DNA of 64,000 bases from Achromobacter sp. UMC71 (GTDB lineage: Bacteria > Pseudomonadota > Gammaproteobacteria > Burkholderiales > Burkholderiaceae_B): NCBI RefSeq assembly GCF_014170305.1, contig NZ_LZZT01000018.1, positions 124,001 to 188,000 of the forward strand. Reading direction: 5' to 3'. Position numbers and translations under genes: made by a program. Numbering within the stretch: the stretch's first letter is position 1; every line of letters begins with the position of its first letter. The notes beneath the pieces are model-generated. The model had not been told where the DNA came from. It worked only from the letters and a program-made list of their open reading frames with translations, and made no database searches. This document shows positions 35,545 to 44,191 of this stretch, piece by piece.

Positions 35545-37229
35545 CGGGTGGGGCCGACGCGCAACAGGCGGAACACCTCTTGGCGATCGGCGCGGCGTCC
35601 GCCTTGCCAGAGCACGTCGGCGCTGTCGCTATAGGCGGCGGTGTTGTCGCGCAGGCTCTGGTTGGTCGTTTGCTGCAGCACCAGCGTGCACTTAGAGTCG
35701 AACGTGAACGTCAGGTTGTTGAAGATCAGGAACGACGCGCGCTGGCCGCTGCCCAGGCTCAGCCCGCGCACGCATTCGCCGGGGCGGATGTTCTGCGCCA
35801 CGGCCTGCGCCAATTCGCCGGATACCGTGCGGTAGCTGCGGGCATAGTCGACCGCGGGCTGCCACAGCAGCACCAGCAGGATCCAGGTCACGGTCAGGCC
35901 ACCCGCCGACAGCACGGTGCCACGCCACAGCGCCTGGGGCTTGACCCGCAGGCGCCAGACCACCAGGGCGATCCAGCCCAGGGTGACAACCAGTGCCAGG
36001 GCGAAGGCGAACCAGGAGATCACGGGTTCGTAGCCGGTCGTCTGGCGGCCGATATTGCGCGAAATCTGCGCGGGCCATTGGAAGTGCAGGGCGACCCAGC
36101 CCAGCCAGGCGGTGGCGGCCGTCAGTGAAAAACACATTACGGCGAACCAATCCAGCGTGTTCACCACGCCGCGCCGCAGGGTCGGCAGCGAAAACGCGCC
36201 CAGCACCGCGCAGGGCACGGCCATCAGCACGTATTCGGAATCGCTGGCTTCATCCAGCGTGAAGAGCGCCAGCGCCGAGCAGATCAGCAGCATCAGCGGC
36301 AGCCAGATGTGCGGCGCGTAGATCCAGGCGCGCCAGCGCCAGACCGCCAGCAGCGCCAACGGCCAGGTGGGCCAGAGGTACCAGGGCAGGTCGCGCAGCG
36401 TGCGGCCCACGTCGTGCCACGAGGGCACCGCGAACGACGACAGGTTCCAGCTCTTCCAGTTGCGGATCCAGTATTCACTGCTTTGGCTTGCCGGGATCCA
36501 CCACGCCAGGATCAGCATGGCCGTCACCAGGACGGCCCACGGCAGCCAGCGCTTGCATTTCCACAAGGGGCCGCGCGGATAGAAGGCGAGCAGGGCGGCG
36601 ATCATGATCGGCAGCGCACCGACCCAGCCGCGCGTCAGGAAGCTGGCGGCCAGCGCGATGCCGAGCGTGGTCGAGCCCGTGACGGGCCGGTCGACGGTGC
36701 GGGCCAGTGAATAGAAGGCCAGCGCCTGGCAGGCCATGATGGCCGGGACGACCGTGGTTTCGTGCGTGCGCTGCAGGATGCCGACGGTGGCCAGCAGCAA
36801 CAGCAATGCCGCGTCCGCCAGCATGCGGCCGTAGTCGCGCGGTTCGGGTTCGCCGCCAAAGGGCAGGGCCAGCGGCTGGGCCTCGGCGCGACGGCCCAGT
36901 AGATAGGTGCCATACCAGACGCTCATGGCCGTGATGCCGAACCACAACAGGTTGGGCAGGCGGCCGGCGGTGATGTCGCCGATGAAGGGGCCGAACAGCC
37001 AGATGCAGACCGCGCCCACCCAGGTGATCAGCGGGCCTTCCTCGGCATGGGCCAGATGCCCCACCTGCGGCAGCAGCCAGGTGATGCCGCCCTCGCGGAT
37101 GGCGGTGATCATCGTCGCCAGGCCAACCGCATCGTCCGTTTTCCACGGGTCGCGCATGAACAGGCCAGCGACGACATAGGCCAGGGCCAACCCAAGCAGG
37201 ATCAGCCTGGGCAGCTTCGCGGTAGCCAT
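35541..37229 (-). CDS. ArnT/PMT-like membrane glycosyltransferase
   Basis: This polytopic membrane protein resembles the GT-83/GT-39 glycosyltransferases that move sugars from lipid carriers, such as ArnT acting on lipid A. It has the catalytic-type first loop MRDPWKTDDAVGLA with an acidic pair after the first membrane segment, more than ten hydrophobic segments, and a periplasmic C-terminal domain (about residues 470-562). The ATG at 37229 (562 residues) is preferred; a GTG at 37271 would add 14 residues. Neither has a clear ribosome site. In Bordetella, related enzymes decorate lipid A phosphates with glucosamine, so an envelope-modifying role is a fair inference, but acceptor and sugar are unknown. 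Confidence 0.75.
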   Translation of the reverse strand: MATAKLPRLILLGLALAYVVAGLFMRDPWKTDDAVGLATMITAIREGGITWLLPQVGHLAHAEEGPLITWVGAVCIWLFGPFIGDITAGRLPNLLWFGITAMSVWYGTYLLGRRAEAQPLALPFGGEPEPRDYGRMLADAALLLLLATVGILQRTHETTVVPAIMACQALAFYSLARTVDRPVTGSTTLGIALAASFLTRGWVGALPIMIAALLAFYPRGPLWKCKRWLPWAVLVTAMLILAWWIPASQSSEYWIRNWKSWNLSSFAVPSWHDVGRTLRDLPWYLWPTWPLALLAVWRWRAWIYAPHIWLPLMLLICSALALFTLDEASDSEYVLMAVPCAVLGAFSLPTLRRGVVNTLDWFAVMCFSLTAATAWLGWVALHFQWPAQISRNIGRQTTGYEPVISWFAFALALVVTLGWIALVVWRLRVKPQALWRGTVLSAGGLTVTWILLVLLWQPAVDYARSYRTVSGELAQAVAQNIRPGECVRGLSLGSGQRASFLIFNNLTFTFDSKCTLVLQQTTNQSLRDNTAAYSDSADVLWQGGRRADRQEVFRLLRVGPTR

Positions 37230-37339
37230 CGACGTCAGCCGGGCCGGAGTGGAAATGGAAAGTGGGGACACGGGCGTTAATGTAACCGAGTGGTCGGGAA
37301 GCGCCAGCCCCTAGTTGTTAATGAGCAGGGCCAGGGAGG

Positions 37340-37369
37340 AAAAAAAAGCAGCCCGAAGGCTGCCTTTTT
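37340..37369 (-). terminator. Rho-independent terminator after rpmE2
   Basis: On the minus strand GGCAGCC, loop TTCG, GGCTGC, followed by seven T. It lies 28 bp after the bL31 stop, and its + strand side ends CCTTTTT, so it may also act in the other direction. Confidence 0.8.
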
Positions 37370-37396
37370 GCTGTGACTCCCGTAGGAGCAACAGGA

Positions 37397-37663
37397 TCAG
37401 GAAGCGGACTTGACCGTGCCGGCCGTACGGGCGAAACGGGCGCGGAATTTTTCCACGCGGCCGGTTTCGACGATACGCGTTTGGGCGCCCGTGTAGAACG
37501 GGTGCGATTCGGAGGTCACGTCGCACTTGAAGAGCGGGTACGTCTTGCCATCGATTTCGATGTTTTCGCGCGTGTGGACCGTCGAACGGGTGATGAACTT
37601 GTTGCCCGTTTGCAGATCGGCGAAGACGACTTCGCGGTATTCGGGGTGAATGCCTTCTTTCAT
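37397..37663 (-). CDS. rpmE2: Large ribosomal subunit protein bL31, type B
   Basis: The 88-residue protein has the type B features: start [24 protein letters not shown], and [25 protein letters not shown]. It lacks the CxxC zinc ligands of type A bL31, so it does not need zinc. In species with both types, the B form replaces the zinc form under zinc limitation; whether a type A gene exists here is unknown. No Zur-like site was seen upstream. The leader carries a perfect inverted repeat. Confidence 0.95.
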   Translation of the reverse strand: MKEGIHPEYREVVFADLQTGNKFITRSTVHTRENIEIDGKTYPLFKCDVTSESHPFYTGAQTRIVETGRVEKFRARFARTAGTVKSAS

Positions 37664-37743
37664 GGTGCGTTCCTAGGACTCGGGGGCGAGTCGTTCAAAA
37701 GTTAGGGTCGCCAGCAGGAATCGCGCATGTTGTACGTCATGCG

Positions 37744-37800
37744 GTACGACACGTACGTCGCGGTTCTTGCCACGTATCCGAAAAGTAACTGCAAATTCTA
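37744..37800 (-). promoter_or_regulatory. rpmE2 promoter (-10) and leader inverted repeat
   Basis: On the minus strand a -10-like TAGAAT (37800-37795) is present without a good -35. It would give a leader of about 125 nt containing a perfect inverted repeat GTACG-N3-CGTAC (37744-37756). A regulatory role for the leader is inferred. Confidence 0.35.
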
Positions 37801-37891
37801 GCATGGGATCGGCCGCACTGACCAGATGGGCAAGGGCGGGCCCGCCAGCGCCGCCCCCATTTCCAGCGATATGGGGACGGGCTTATGCGGC

Positions 37892-38740
37892 CTAGAGTTC
37901 CGTGCGCAGCTTCCAGATCTCCGGGAACAGCACCACTTCCAGCATGCGCCGCAGGTAATCCACGCCCGAGGTGCCGCCGGTGCCGCGCTTGAAGCCGATG
38001 ACGCGTTCGACGGTGGTGACGTGGCGGAAACGCCACAAGCGGAAGGCGTCTTCCAGGTCGGTCAGCTTTTCGCCCAGCTGATACAGCTCCCAGTAGCGGT
38101 CCGTGTCGCGGTAGACCGTCAGCCAGGCTTGTTCGACGCCATCGGACGCCTGGTAGGGTTGGGTCCAGTCGCGCTCCAGGTGGTCGGCCGGCACGGCGAC
38201 GCCGTGGCGGGCAAGCAGCCGCAACGATTCGTCGTAGAGCGACGGCGCCTCATACGCTTGGCGCACCTGAGCCAGCAGGTCGGCGCGGTGGGCGTGGGGC
38301 TTGAGCATGGCCGCGTTCTTGTTGCCCAGCAGGAATTCGATCTGGCGGTACTGGTAGCTCTGGAAACCGCTGGAGCGCGCCAGGTAAGGGCGCAGGGCGG
38401 AATACTCGGGCGGGGTCATCGTCGCCAGCACGTCCCAGGCATGGACCAGCTGTTCCATGATCTTGCTGACGCGGGCCAGCATCTTGAAGGCCGGTTGCAG
38501 GCGGTCGGCGGCCACGTTGGCGATGGCGGCGCGCAGCTCGTGCAGCATCAGCTTCATCCAGAGCTCGCTGGTCTGGTGCTGCACGATGAACAGCATTTCA
38601 TTGTGCTCGGGCGACAGCGGGTGCTGGGCGCCCAGCAGCGCGTCCAGGTGCAGGTAGTCGCCGTAGGTCATGTCGCGCGCGAAATCCAGCTGCGCCTTTT
38701 CTTCGCGGACGATGTCTTCGGGGCGGTCCTTGCGGCTCAT
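37892..38740 (-). CDS. kynA: Tryptophan 2,3-dioxygenase
   Basis: This heme enzyme opens the indole ring of tryptophan to N-formylkynurenine, the first step of the kynurenine pathway. The 282-residue protein has [13 protein letters not shown], the [19 protein letters not shown] region with the distal histidine, [19 protein letters not shown], and the proximal-histidine region [28 protein letters not shown]. The ATG is preceded by AGGGAGG, which lies inside a 40-codon open frame whose stop overlaps this start. It is downstream of kynB on the same strand. Confidence 0.96.
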   Translation of the reverse strand: MSRKDRPEDIVREEKAQLDFARDMTYGDYLHLDALLGAQHPLSPEHNEMLFIVQHQTSELWMKLMLHELRAAIANVAADRLQPAFKMLARVSKIMEQLVHAWDVLATMTPPEYSALRPYLARSSGFQSYQYRQIEFLLGNKNAAMLKPHAHRADLLAQVRQAYEAPSLYDESLRLLARHGVAVPADHLERDWTQPYQASDGVEQAWLTVYRDTDRYWELYQLGEKLTDLEDAFRLWRFRHVTTVERVIGFKRGTGGTSGVDYLRRMLEVVLFPEIWKLRTEL

Positions 38741-38859
38741 GCTTGGCCTCCCTGGCAGGGCGGCGCGGCGCGGCGGGCGGAGGCGGGCAGGCGACGCCAG
38801 CCGGAGAACGGCAGGCAGGCGCAGGCAAGCGCCATGCGCGGGTCGGAAGGGTTTTTCAT
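38737..38859 (-). CDS. Possible 40-residue small ORF overlapping the kynA start
   Basis: Between kynB and kynA an ATG at 38859 opens a 40-codon frame (starts [20 protein letters not shown], ends CQGGQA) whose TGA overlaps the kynA ATG in an ATGA. The kynA ribosome site lies inside it, as in translationally coupled genes. Its own ribosome site (GAAGAAG) is weak. The sequence resembles nothing I know and could be a chance frame in GC-rich DNA. Confidence 0.3.
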   Translation of the reverse strand: MKNPSDPRMALACACLPFSGWRRLPASARRAAPPCQGGQA

Positions 38860-38952
38860 GGTCGAGCTTCTTCAGATAGCGGTCGGCCGGTGCAACACGC
38901 GGGCGCGATCGTCGCGCCCCGCGGTCCGCACGGCCGTCCGGCAGCCGGTATT

Positions 38953-39582
38953 TCAGCCCAGTTCGCGCAAGACGGCGCGTACCGGGCTGGCGTCAGCCTG
39001 GACCAGAGCCAGCGGCAGTGCGATCAGTTCGTAATCGCCTTCCGGCACGTCATCGAGCACCAGGTTCTCGAGAACCCGCATGTCGTGCCGCAAGATGGTG
39101 TGATGGCTGTCCAGGGTCTTGCTGGACGCGGGGTCGATGCTGGGGGTGTCCAACCCGATCAGCATGACGCCGCGCTCGGCCAGCCATTCGATGGTCTGGG
39201 GAGCGTACGCCGAAAAATCGTCGGTCCACCATTCCTGGGCAGCGTGCTTGGCGGTGCGCACCAGGATGCGCGGCGGCAGGTTCGCGGCCGCGTGGATCAG
39301 GTGGTCGGGGGTGATCAGCGGGCCGCAGTCGATCGCGTGGATGACGCGGCAGGGCCCCAGGAAGGGTTCGAGCGATACCGCGCCGATGGCGGCGGCGCCG
39401 TTCTGGTAGTGCAGCGGGGCATCGGCATGCGCGCCCACGTGGGGCGACAGCGTGATTTCACTGACGTTGACCGGGCAGCCGGGCGCGAGCGACCACTTCC
39501 ATTGCTGGCGGTACGGGGTATCGCCCGGAAACACGGGCGAAGCCGTGGAGACGGGCGGGGAAATATCCCACAAGCGTTTCAT
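38953..39582 (-). CDS. kynB: Arylformamidase (kynurenine formamidase) KynB
   Basis: It hydrolyses N-formylkynurenine to kynurenine and formate. The 209-residue cyclase-fold metal enzyme has the signature [17 protein letters not shown] (HxxxHxD metal site), the conserved start [21 protein letters not shown], and [23 protein letters not shown] motifs. It is upstream of kynA in the same direction. A kynureninase gene (kynU), often between or beside them, is not in this window. Confidence 0.94.
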   Translation of the reverse strand: MKRLWDISPPVSTASPVFPGDTPYRQQWKWSLAPGCPVNVSEITLSPHVGAHADAPLHYQNGAAAIGAVSLEPFLGPCRVIHAIDCGPLITPDHLIHAAANLPPRILVRTAKHAAQEWWTDDFSAYAPQTIEWLAERGVMLIGLDTPSIDPASSKTLDSHHTILRHDMRVLENLVLDDVPEGDYELIALPLALVQADASPVRAVLRELG

Positions 39583-39610
39583 GAAAGGCGCAGGGTCGCG
39601 AGAGCGGAAA

Positions 39611-39625
39611 TTAGGTTAAGCCTAA
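39611..39625 (-). promoter_or_regulatory. Operator-like inverted repeat upstream of kynB
   Basis: TTAGG, five bases, CCTAA forms a perfect 5-bp-arm palindrome centred about 36 nt before the kynB ATG in otherwise GC-rich DNA. In Pseudomonas the Lrp-type KynR controls kyn genes, so a similar regulator is one guess. No regulator gene is adjacent. Confidence 0.35.
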
Positions 39626-39727
39626 AGCAATATCGGGCGGTAGTCTAACGAAATCCCGGCAGGCGCGCAGCCCCCGCGGCCTGGATGGTTTCCCGGAGGG
39701 GGGCAGTTGCTGTTCGAGCCGCGCGCC

Positions 39728-40405
39728 CTACAGCCGGCCCAGTTCCGCCATGGAGGCGACCTCGTCGCCGGCAACGATCAGGTGGTCCACCAGCGTGACG
39801 TCCACCAGCGCCAGCGCCTGTTTCAGGTGGCCGGTGAACGCCTGGTCCGCCGCGCTGGGTTCGGCCAATCCGGAGGGGTGGTTGTGGGCCACGATCAGGG
39901 CGGCCGCATGGTGCCGCAGGGCCTCGCGCACGACCTCGCGGGGATACACGGAGGCCTGCGACAGCGTGCCGCGCGCCAACTCGCCGCTGGCGATCAGCCG
40001 CAACTGGCTGTCCAGGTAGAGGGCGATGCAGTGCTCGATGCGGCGGTGGGCCAGCGTGACCTTGCAATATTGTTTCACCCGCGAGGGGTGATCCAGCGTG
40101 CTGTCGCGCGTTAGCTCTTCTTCGACGGCGCGCTTGGCCAGTTCCAGCACCGCCGCCAGGGCGCAGGCCTTGGCCGTGCCCAGGCCGGGCACGGCCAGCA
40201 ATTCTTCGGGGGTGGCGCCCAGCAGCCCGCGCAGGCCGGAAAAACGTTCCAGCAGCTGGCCGGCCAGATCCAGCACATTCAGGCCCGGCACCCCCGTGCG
40301 TAGCCCGATGGCGAGCAGTTCGGCATTTTGTAACGCGGCGGCGCCATGGCGCAGCAGGCGCTCTCGGGGACGCTCGTGTTTGGACACCCGCGCAGACAAT
40401 TTCAT
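39728..40405 (-). CDS. radC: RadC family JAB-domain protein
   Basis: The 225-residue protein has an N-terminal helix-hairpin-helix region (RERLLRHGAAALQNAELLAIGLRTG, LLAVPGLGTAKACALAAVLELAKR) and a C-terminal JAB/MPN-like metalloprotease domain with the JAMM-type HNHPSGLAEPSAADQAFT. The original DNA-repair assignment is doubtful, and the cellular role is unclear. It is divergent from slpA with a 51-bp gap. Confidence 0.92.
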   Translation of the reverse strand: MKLSARVSKHERPRERLLRHGAAALQNAELLAIGLRTGVPGLNVLDLAGQLLERFSGLRGLLGATPEELLAVPGLGTAKACALAAVLELAKRAVEEELTRDSTLDHPSRVKQYCKVTLAHRRIEHCIALYLDSQLRLIASGELARGTLSQASVYPREVVREALRHHAAALIVAHNHPSGLAEPSAADQAFTGHLKQALALVDVTLVDHLIVAGDEVASMAELGRL

Positions 40406-40456
40406 AAGAGGCTCTAAAATCAGGGTTTACTTACTGTTTAAACACGGTGGCAGATC

Positions 40457-40933
40457 TTGAGCATCGCCTCTAATGAAGTGAACGTTTTGGTCCGTCCGGA
40501 CTCCTACCTGACGCTACACTACCGCATCACGCTGGCCTCCGGTCCGGGCCAGGATTCGGTGTTCACCGACACCTTCGACGGCCGTCCCGCGACGCTGCAG
40601 ATGGGCAGCGGCCAATGGGCCCCCGGCCTGGAGGCCGCCTTGCTGGGCAAGGCCGAGGGTGACCGTTTCAGCGTGACGCTGGAGCCCGCCGACGCCTATG
40701 GCGACCGCAACCCCGAGCTGATCCAGCGCGTCACGCGCAAGATGCTCGCCGAGCACGCCGGCGCCGACGCCACGTTCGAGCCGGGCGACCTGGTCGAATT
40801 CGCCGCCCCCAATGGCGGCCGGTATTCGGGCGTCCTGAAGGAAATCAACGAGGAATCGGCGCTGTTCGATTTCAACCACCCGCTCGCGGGCGTCCGTTTG
40901 CGAGTCGACGTGGCGCTGCTGGGAGTTCTCTGA
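40457..40933 (+). CDS. slpA: FKBP-type peptidyl-prolyl isomerase SlpA/FkpB
   Basis: This short FKBP-type isomerase and chaperone has 158 residues: FKBP core ([35 protein letters not shown]) with an inserted flap domain ([37 protein letters not shown]) typical of SlpA/SlyD-like proteins. The start is a TTG behind GGTGG; a GTG at 40478 is an alternative. Its stop overlaps the ispH start, the same pairing as fkpB-ispH in E. coli. Confidence 0.88.
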   Translation: MSIASNEVNVLVRPDSYLTLHYRITLASGPGQDSVFTDTFDGRPATLQMGSGQWAPGLEAALLGKAEGDRFSVTLEPADAYGDRNPELIQRVTRKMLAEHAGADATFEPGDLVEFAAPNGGRYSGVLKEINEESALFDFNHPLAGVRLRVDVALLGVL

Positions 40934-41910
40934 TGAGCCAGGTTGTCACCGCCGCCGATGCCGAAGTCCTGCTGGCGCAGCCGCGCGGCTTCTGTGCCGG
41001 CGTGGATCGCGCCATCGACATTGTCGAGCGCGCGCTCGAACTGCATGGCGCGCCGATCTATGTGCGCCACGAGATCGTCCATAACCGCTATGTGGTCGAA
41101 GACCTGCGCGCGAAGGGCGCCATCTTCATTGACGAGCTGGACGACGCGCCGGCCGGCGCGATCGTCGTGTTCTCGGCCCATGGCGTGTCCAAGGCGGTGA
41201 GGGCCGAGGCCGAGGCGCGCGGGCTGCAGGTGTTCGACGCCACCTGCCCGCTGGTCACCAAGGTGCACATCGAAGTCGCGCGCATGCGCGCCGCCGGCCG
41301 CGAGATCATCATGATCGGCCACAAGGGCCATCCGGAAGTCGAAGGCACGCTGGGCCAGGCCCAGGGGGGCATGTACCTGGTCGAAACCGTCGAGGACGTG
41401 GCAGGCCTTGAGGTCGCCAACCCCGACAACCTCGCCTACGTCACGCAGACGACGCTGTCGGTGGACGATGCCGCGGCGGTCTCCAAGGCGCTCAAGGCGC
41501 GCTTTCCGGGCATTGTCGAGCCCAAGAAAAGCGACATCTGCTATGCCACCCAGAACCGCCAGGACGCGGTCAAGATGCTGTCGCCGGAGTGCGACCTGGT
41601 GCTGGTAGTGGGCAGCCCCAACAGCTCCAATTCCAACCGCCTGCGCGAAGTCGCCGACCGCATGGGCGTGGCGTCGTACCTGATCGACGGCGCGCAGTCC
41701 ATCGACCCGGCCTGGCTGGTCGGCCGTAAGCGCATCGGCGTGACCGCCGGCGCTTCGGCCCCCGAGATCCTGGTGCAGCAAGTGATCGCGCGGGTCAAGG
41801 AACTGGGCGCGGTGTCGGTGCGCACCATGCCCGGCCTGGAAGAAAACGTGGCGTTCCCGCTGCCCAAGGGCCTGTCGCGCAAGGCGGCCCAGACCGAATC
41901 GCTGGAATAG
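40933..41910 (+). CDS. ispH: 4-hydroxy-3-methylbut-2-enyl diphosphate reductase
   Basis: This last enzyme of the MEP isoprenoid pathway forms IPP and DMAPP using a 4Fe-4S cluster. The 325-residue protein has the three cluster cysteines at Cys21 ([11 protein letters not shown]), Cys105 ([12 protein letters not shown]) and Cys203 ([10 protein letters not shown]), and the conserved HEIVHN and SSNSNRL motifs. It overlaps slpA by one base. Confidence 0.97.
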   Translation: MSQVVTAADAEVLLAQPRGFCAGVDRAIDIVERALELHGAPIYVRHEIVHNRYVVEDLRAKGAIFIDELDDAPAGAIVVFSAHGVSKAVRAEAEARGLQVFDATCPLVTKVHIEVARMRAAGREIIMIGHKGHPEVEGTLGQAQGGMYLVETVEDVAGLEVANPDNLAYVTQTTLSVDDAAAVSKALKARFPGIVEPKKSDICYATQNRQDAVKMLSPECDLVLVVGSPNSSNSNRLREVADRMGVASYLIDGAQSIDPAWLVGRKRIGVTAGASAPEILVQQVIARVKELGAVSVRTMPGLEENVAFPLPKGLSRKAAQTESLE

Positions 41911-41987
41911 GCGCGCGGCGTCCCGGCGCACATCAAAAAGCGCAACGCCCGGCGGGCGTGGCGCGCGACAAGAACCAAGGAGACTTC

Positions 41988-42632
41988 ATGCAGTTGTACA
42001 GCTATTTCCGCAGCTCGGCCGCGTACCGGGTGCGCATCGCCCTGAACCTGAAAGGCCTGCCGTACGAATACCTGGCTGTGCATCTGTTGAAGGATGGCGG
42101 ACAGCAGCTCTCGCCGGATTACCGCAAGGTCAATCCCACCGGGCTGGTGCCCACGCTGATCGATGGCGACGCCGTCATCGGCCAGTCGCTGGCCATCATC
42201 GAATACCTGGAAGAAACCCATCCGCAGACGCCGCTGCTGCCGGCCGATCCGATCGGCCGCGCGCGGGTGCGCGACCTGGCGCTGGGCATTGCCTGCGACA
42301 CGCACCCGCTGAACAACCTACGGGTGCTGAAGTACCTGAAGCATACGCTGGGGGTGGACGAGGCCGCCAAGAACGCCTGGTACCGCCACTGGGTGGATCA
42401 GGGGCTGCAAGCCCTGGAGGCGCAACTGACCGGCTCCACGGCCACGGGCAAGTTCTGCCACGGCGACACGCCCACCATCGCGGACCTGTGCCTGGTGCCG
42501 CAGGTGGCCAACGCGCGCCGCCTGGAGTGCGACCTGAGCGCCATGCCCACGGTGGTGCGCATTGATGCCGCCTGCCGCGAGTTGCCGGCATTCGATGCGG
42601 CTGCGCCGGGCAAGCAGCCCGACGCGGAGTAA
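41988..42632 (+). CDS. maiA: Maleylacetoacetate isomerase (zeta-class GST)
   Basis: It isomerises maleylacetoacetate (or maleylpyruvate) to the fumaryl form with glutathione, in tyrosine/homogentisate or gentisate breakdown. The 214-residue protein has the zeta-class start LYSYFRSSAAYRVRIALNLKGLPYEY with the catalytic serine, VNPTGLVPTLID and QSLAIIEYLEETHP. The ATG at 41988 follows AAGGAGAC. No homogentisate dioxygenase or fumarylacetoacetase gene is nearby in the window, so the substrate is not settled. Confidence 0.9.
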   Translation: MQLYSYFRSSAAYRVRIALNLKGLPYEYLAVHLLKDGGQQLSPDYRKVNPTGLVPTLIDGDAVIGQSLAIIEYLEETHPQTPLLPADPIGRARVRDLALGIACDTHPLNNLRVLKYLKHTLGVDEAAKNAWYRHWVDQGLQALEAQLTGSTATGKFCHGDTPTIADLCLVPQVANARRLECDLSAMPTVVRIDAACRELPAFDAAAPGKQPDAE

Positions 42633-42643
42633 TGTTCAGGCTG

Positions 42644-42669
42644 GCCGGGGGCGCAACCGCGCCCCCGGC
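42644..42669 (+). terminator. Strong hairpin between converging maiA and degP
   Basis: A perfect 11-bp stem with an AACC loop occupies most of the 49-bp gap between the convergent stops at 42632 and 42682. It has no T-tract, so it may be a Rho-associated 3'-end hairpin more than a classical terminator. Confidence 0.45.
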
Positions 42670-42681
42670 TGCCCGGAGCAC

Positions 42682-44127
42682 TTAGCCGAGCTGCACCGGC
42701 ACGAAGATCTTGTCTTCACCGCGTTGCACCAGCAGCGCGACGGTCTTGCCCGCCTTCGACAGGGCGTCCTTGACCTGGCTGACGTTGTGTACCGGCACGC
42801 CGTTCAGCGAGAGCAGCACGTCACCCGGTTGGATGCCGGCCTTGGCGGCCGGACCCGCCGATTGCTCGATCAAGAGTCCCTGCGTGCCCGATGCTTCCTG
42901 CTCCTGCGGGGAGAGCGGGCGTAGCGCCAGGCCGAGCTGGCCCTTCTGCACCTCGCGGCTCTCGCCGGCAGCCTGCGTCCGGTCCTTGGGAATGCCGCCC
43001 AGGGTAGCCACCACTTCCTTGGCCGAGCCGTTGCGCCACAGATCCAGCGTGATCTTGTCGCCGGGGGTGGCCAGCGTGATCAGCGAGGCCAGGTCACCCG
43101 AGGAGACGATGGTCTTGCCGTTGATCTTGCGCACCACGTCGCCCGGCTGCAGACCGGCTTTTTCGGCCGCGCTGCCTTTTTCCACGCTGGACACCAGCGC
43201 GCCAGACGGCGTATCCAGCTTGAACGAATTGGCCAGGTCCTGGTTCACTTCCTGCACCGTGACGCCCAGGCGCGCATGCTGCACCTTGCCGTGCTCCAGG
43301 ATCTGGTCCTTGATCTTGTAGGCGACGTCGATGGGGATCGAGAACGACAGGCCTTGGAAGCCGCCGGTGCGGCTGTAGATCTGCGAATTGATGCCGACGA
43401 CTTCGCCGCGGTCGTTGAACAGCGGTCCGCCCGAGTTGCCCGGGTTCACGGCCACGTCGGTCTGGATGAACGGCACCGAGGTGTCGTCCGGCAGCGAGCG
43501 GCCCTTGGCGCTGACGATGCCGGCCGTGGCGGTGTTTTCCAGGCCATACGGCGAGCCGATGGCCAGCACCCATTCGCCGACCTGCAGCTGGTTCACGTCG
43601 CCCACTTTCACGACTGGCAGGTTCTTGGCGTCGATCTTGATGACGGCCACGTCGGTCTGCGTGTCGGCGCCCAGTACCTTGGCGCGGTATTCACGGCGGT
43701 CGGTCAGCTTGACGGTGACTTCCTTGGCGCCTTGCACCACGTGCGCGTTGGTCAGGATGATGCCGTCGCTGCTGACGATGAAGCCCGAGCCTTCGCCGCG
43801 TATCGGCACTTCGCGCGACGGCATGCCGCCGCGCGCGCCGGGGATCTGGCCAAAGAATTGCGCGAACGGATCCTCGTCGTCATCGGACACTTTGCGCGTG
43901 CCGCTGATGCTGATGTTGACCACGGCGGGGCCGTAGTCGTGCGTGATCTGCACGAAGTTAGGCGCGCTGGTCGGCCCGATCGCGGGGGCGGCGGTAGCCA
44001 CGGGCGACGGCGCATTGGCTGCCATCGAAACGCCGCCAAACGCGGCGGTGGCGCCCGCGCCGCCAATCGCGCCGGCGGCCAGCAGCGCCAGCACCAGGCG
44101 CGAGGGGTTCATTTGCGAGGTCTTCAT
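42682..44127 (-). CDS. degP: DegP/HtrA-type periplasmic serine endoprotease
   Basis: This periplasmic quality-control protease and chaperone is DegP/DegQ/MucD-like. The 481-residue protein has an N-terminal signal sequence (about 1-37), a trypsin-like domain with the triad His129 (TNAHVV), Asp159 (TDVAVIKID) and Ser232 (NPGNSGGPLF), and two PDZ domains (about 280-370 and 385-480). The ATG at 44127 follows GCAGGAGC; two in-frame ATGs just upstream are less likely. It lies 64 bp after the sensor kinase, forming a probable regulator-kinase-protease operon for envelope stress. Confidence 0.93.
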   Translation of the reverse strand: MKTSQMNPSRLVLALLAAGAIGGAGATAAFGGVSMAANAPSPVATAAPAIGPTSAPNFVQITHDYGPAVVNISISGTRKVSDDDEDPFAQFFGQIPGARGGMPSREVPIRGEGSGFIVSSDGIILTNAHVVQGAKEVTVKLTDRREYRAKVLGADTQTDVAVIKIDAKNLPVVKVGDVNQLQVGEWVLAIGSPYGLENTATAGIVSAKGRSLPDDTSVPFIQTDVAVNPGNSGGPLFNDRGEVVGINSQIYSRTGGFQGLSFSIPIDVAYKIKDQILEHGKVQHARLGVTVQEVNQDLANSFKLDTPSGALVSSVEKGSAAEKAGLQPGDVVRKINGKTIVSSGDLASLITLATPGDKITLDLWRNGSAKEVVATLGGIPKDRTQAAGESREVQKGQLGLALRPLSPQEQEASGTQGLLIEQSAGPAAKAGIQPGDVLLSLNGVPVHNVSQVKDALSKAGKTVALLVQRGEDKIFVPVQLG

Positions 44128-44191
44128 GTCGGCTCCTGCGTTCATGTTTGAGGACATGGCGCTATCTTCGGGCCTGACACTTAGGTGAAAC

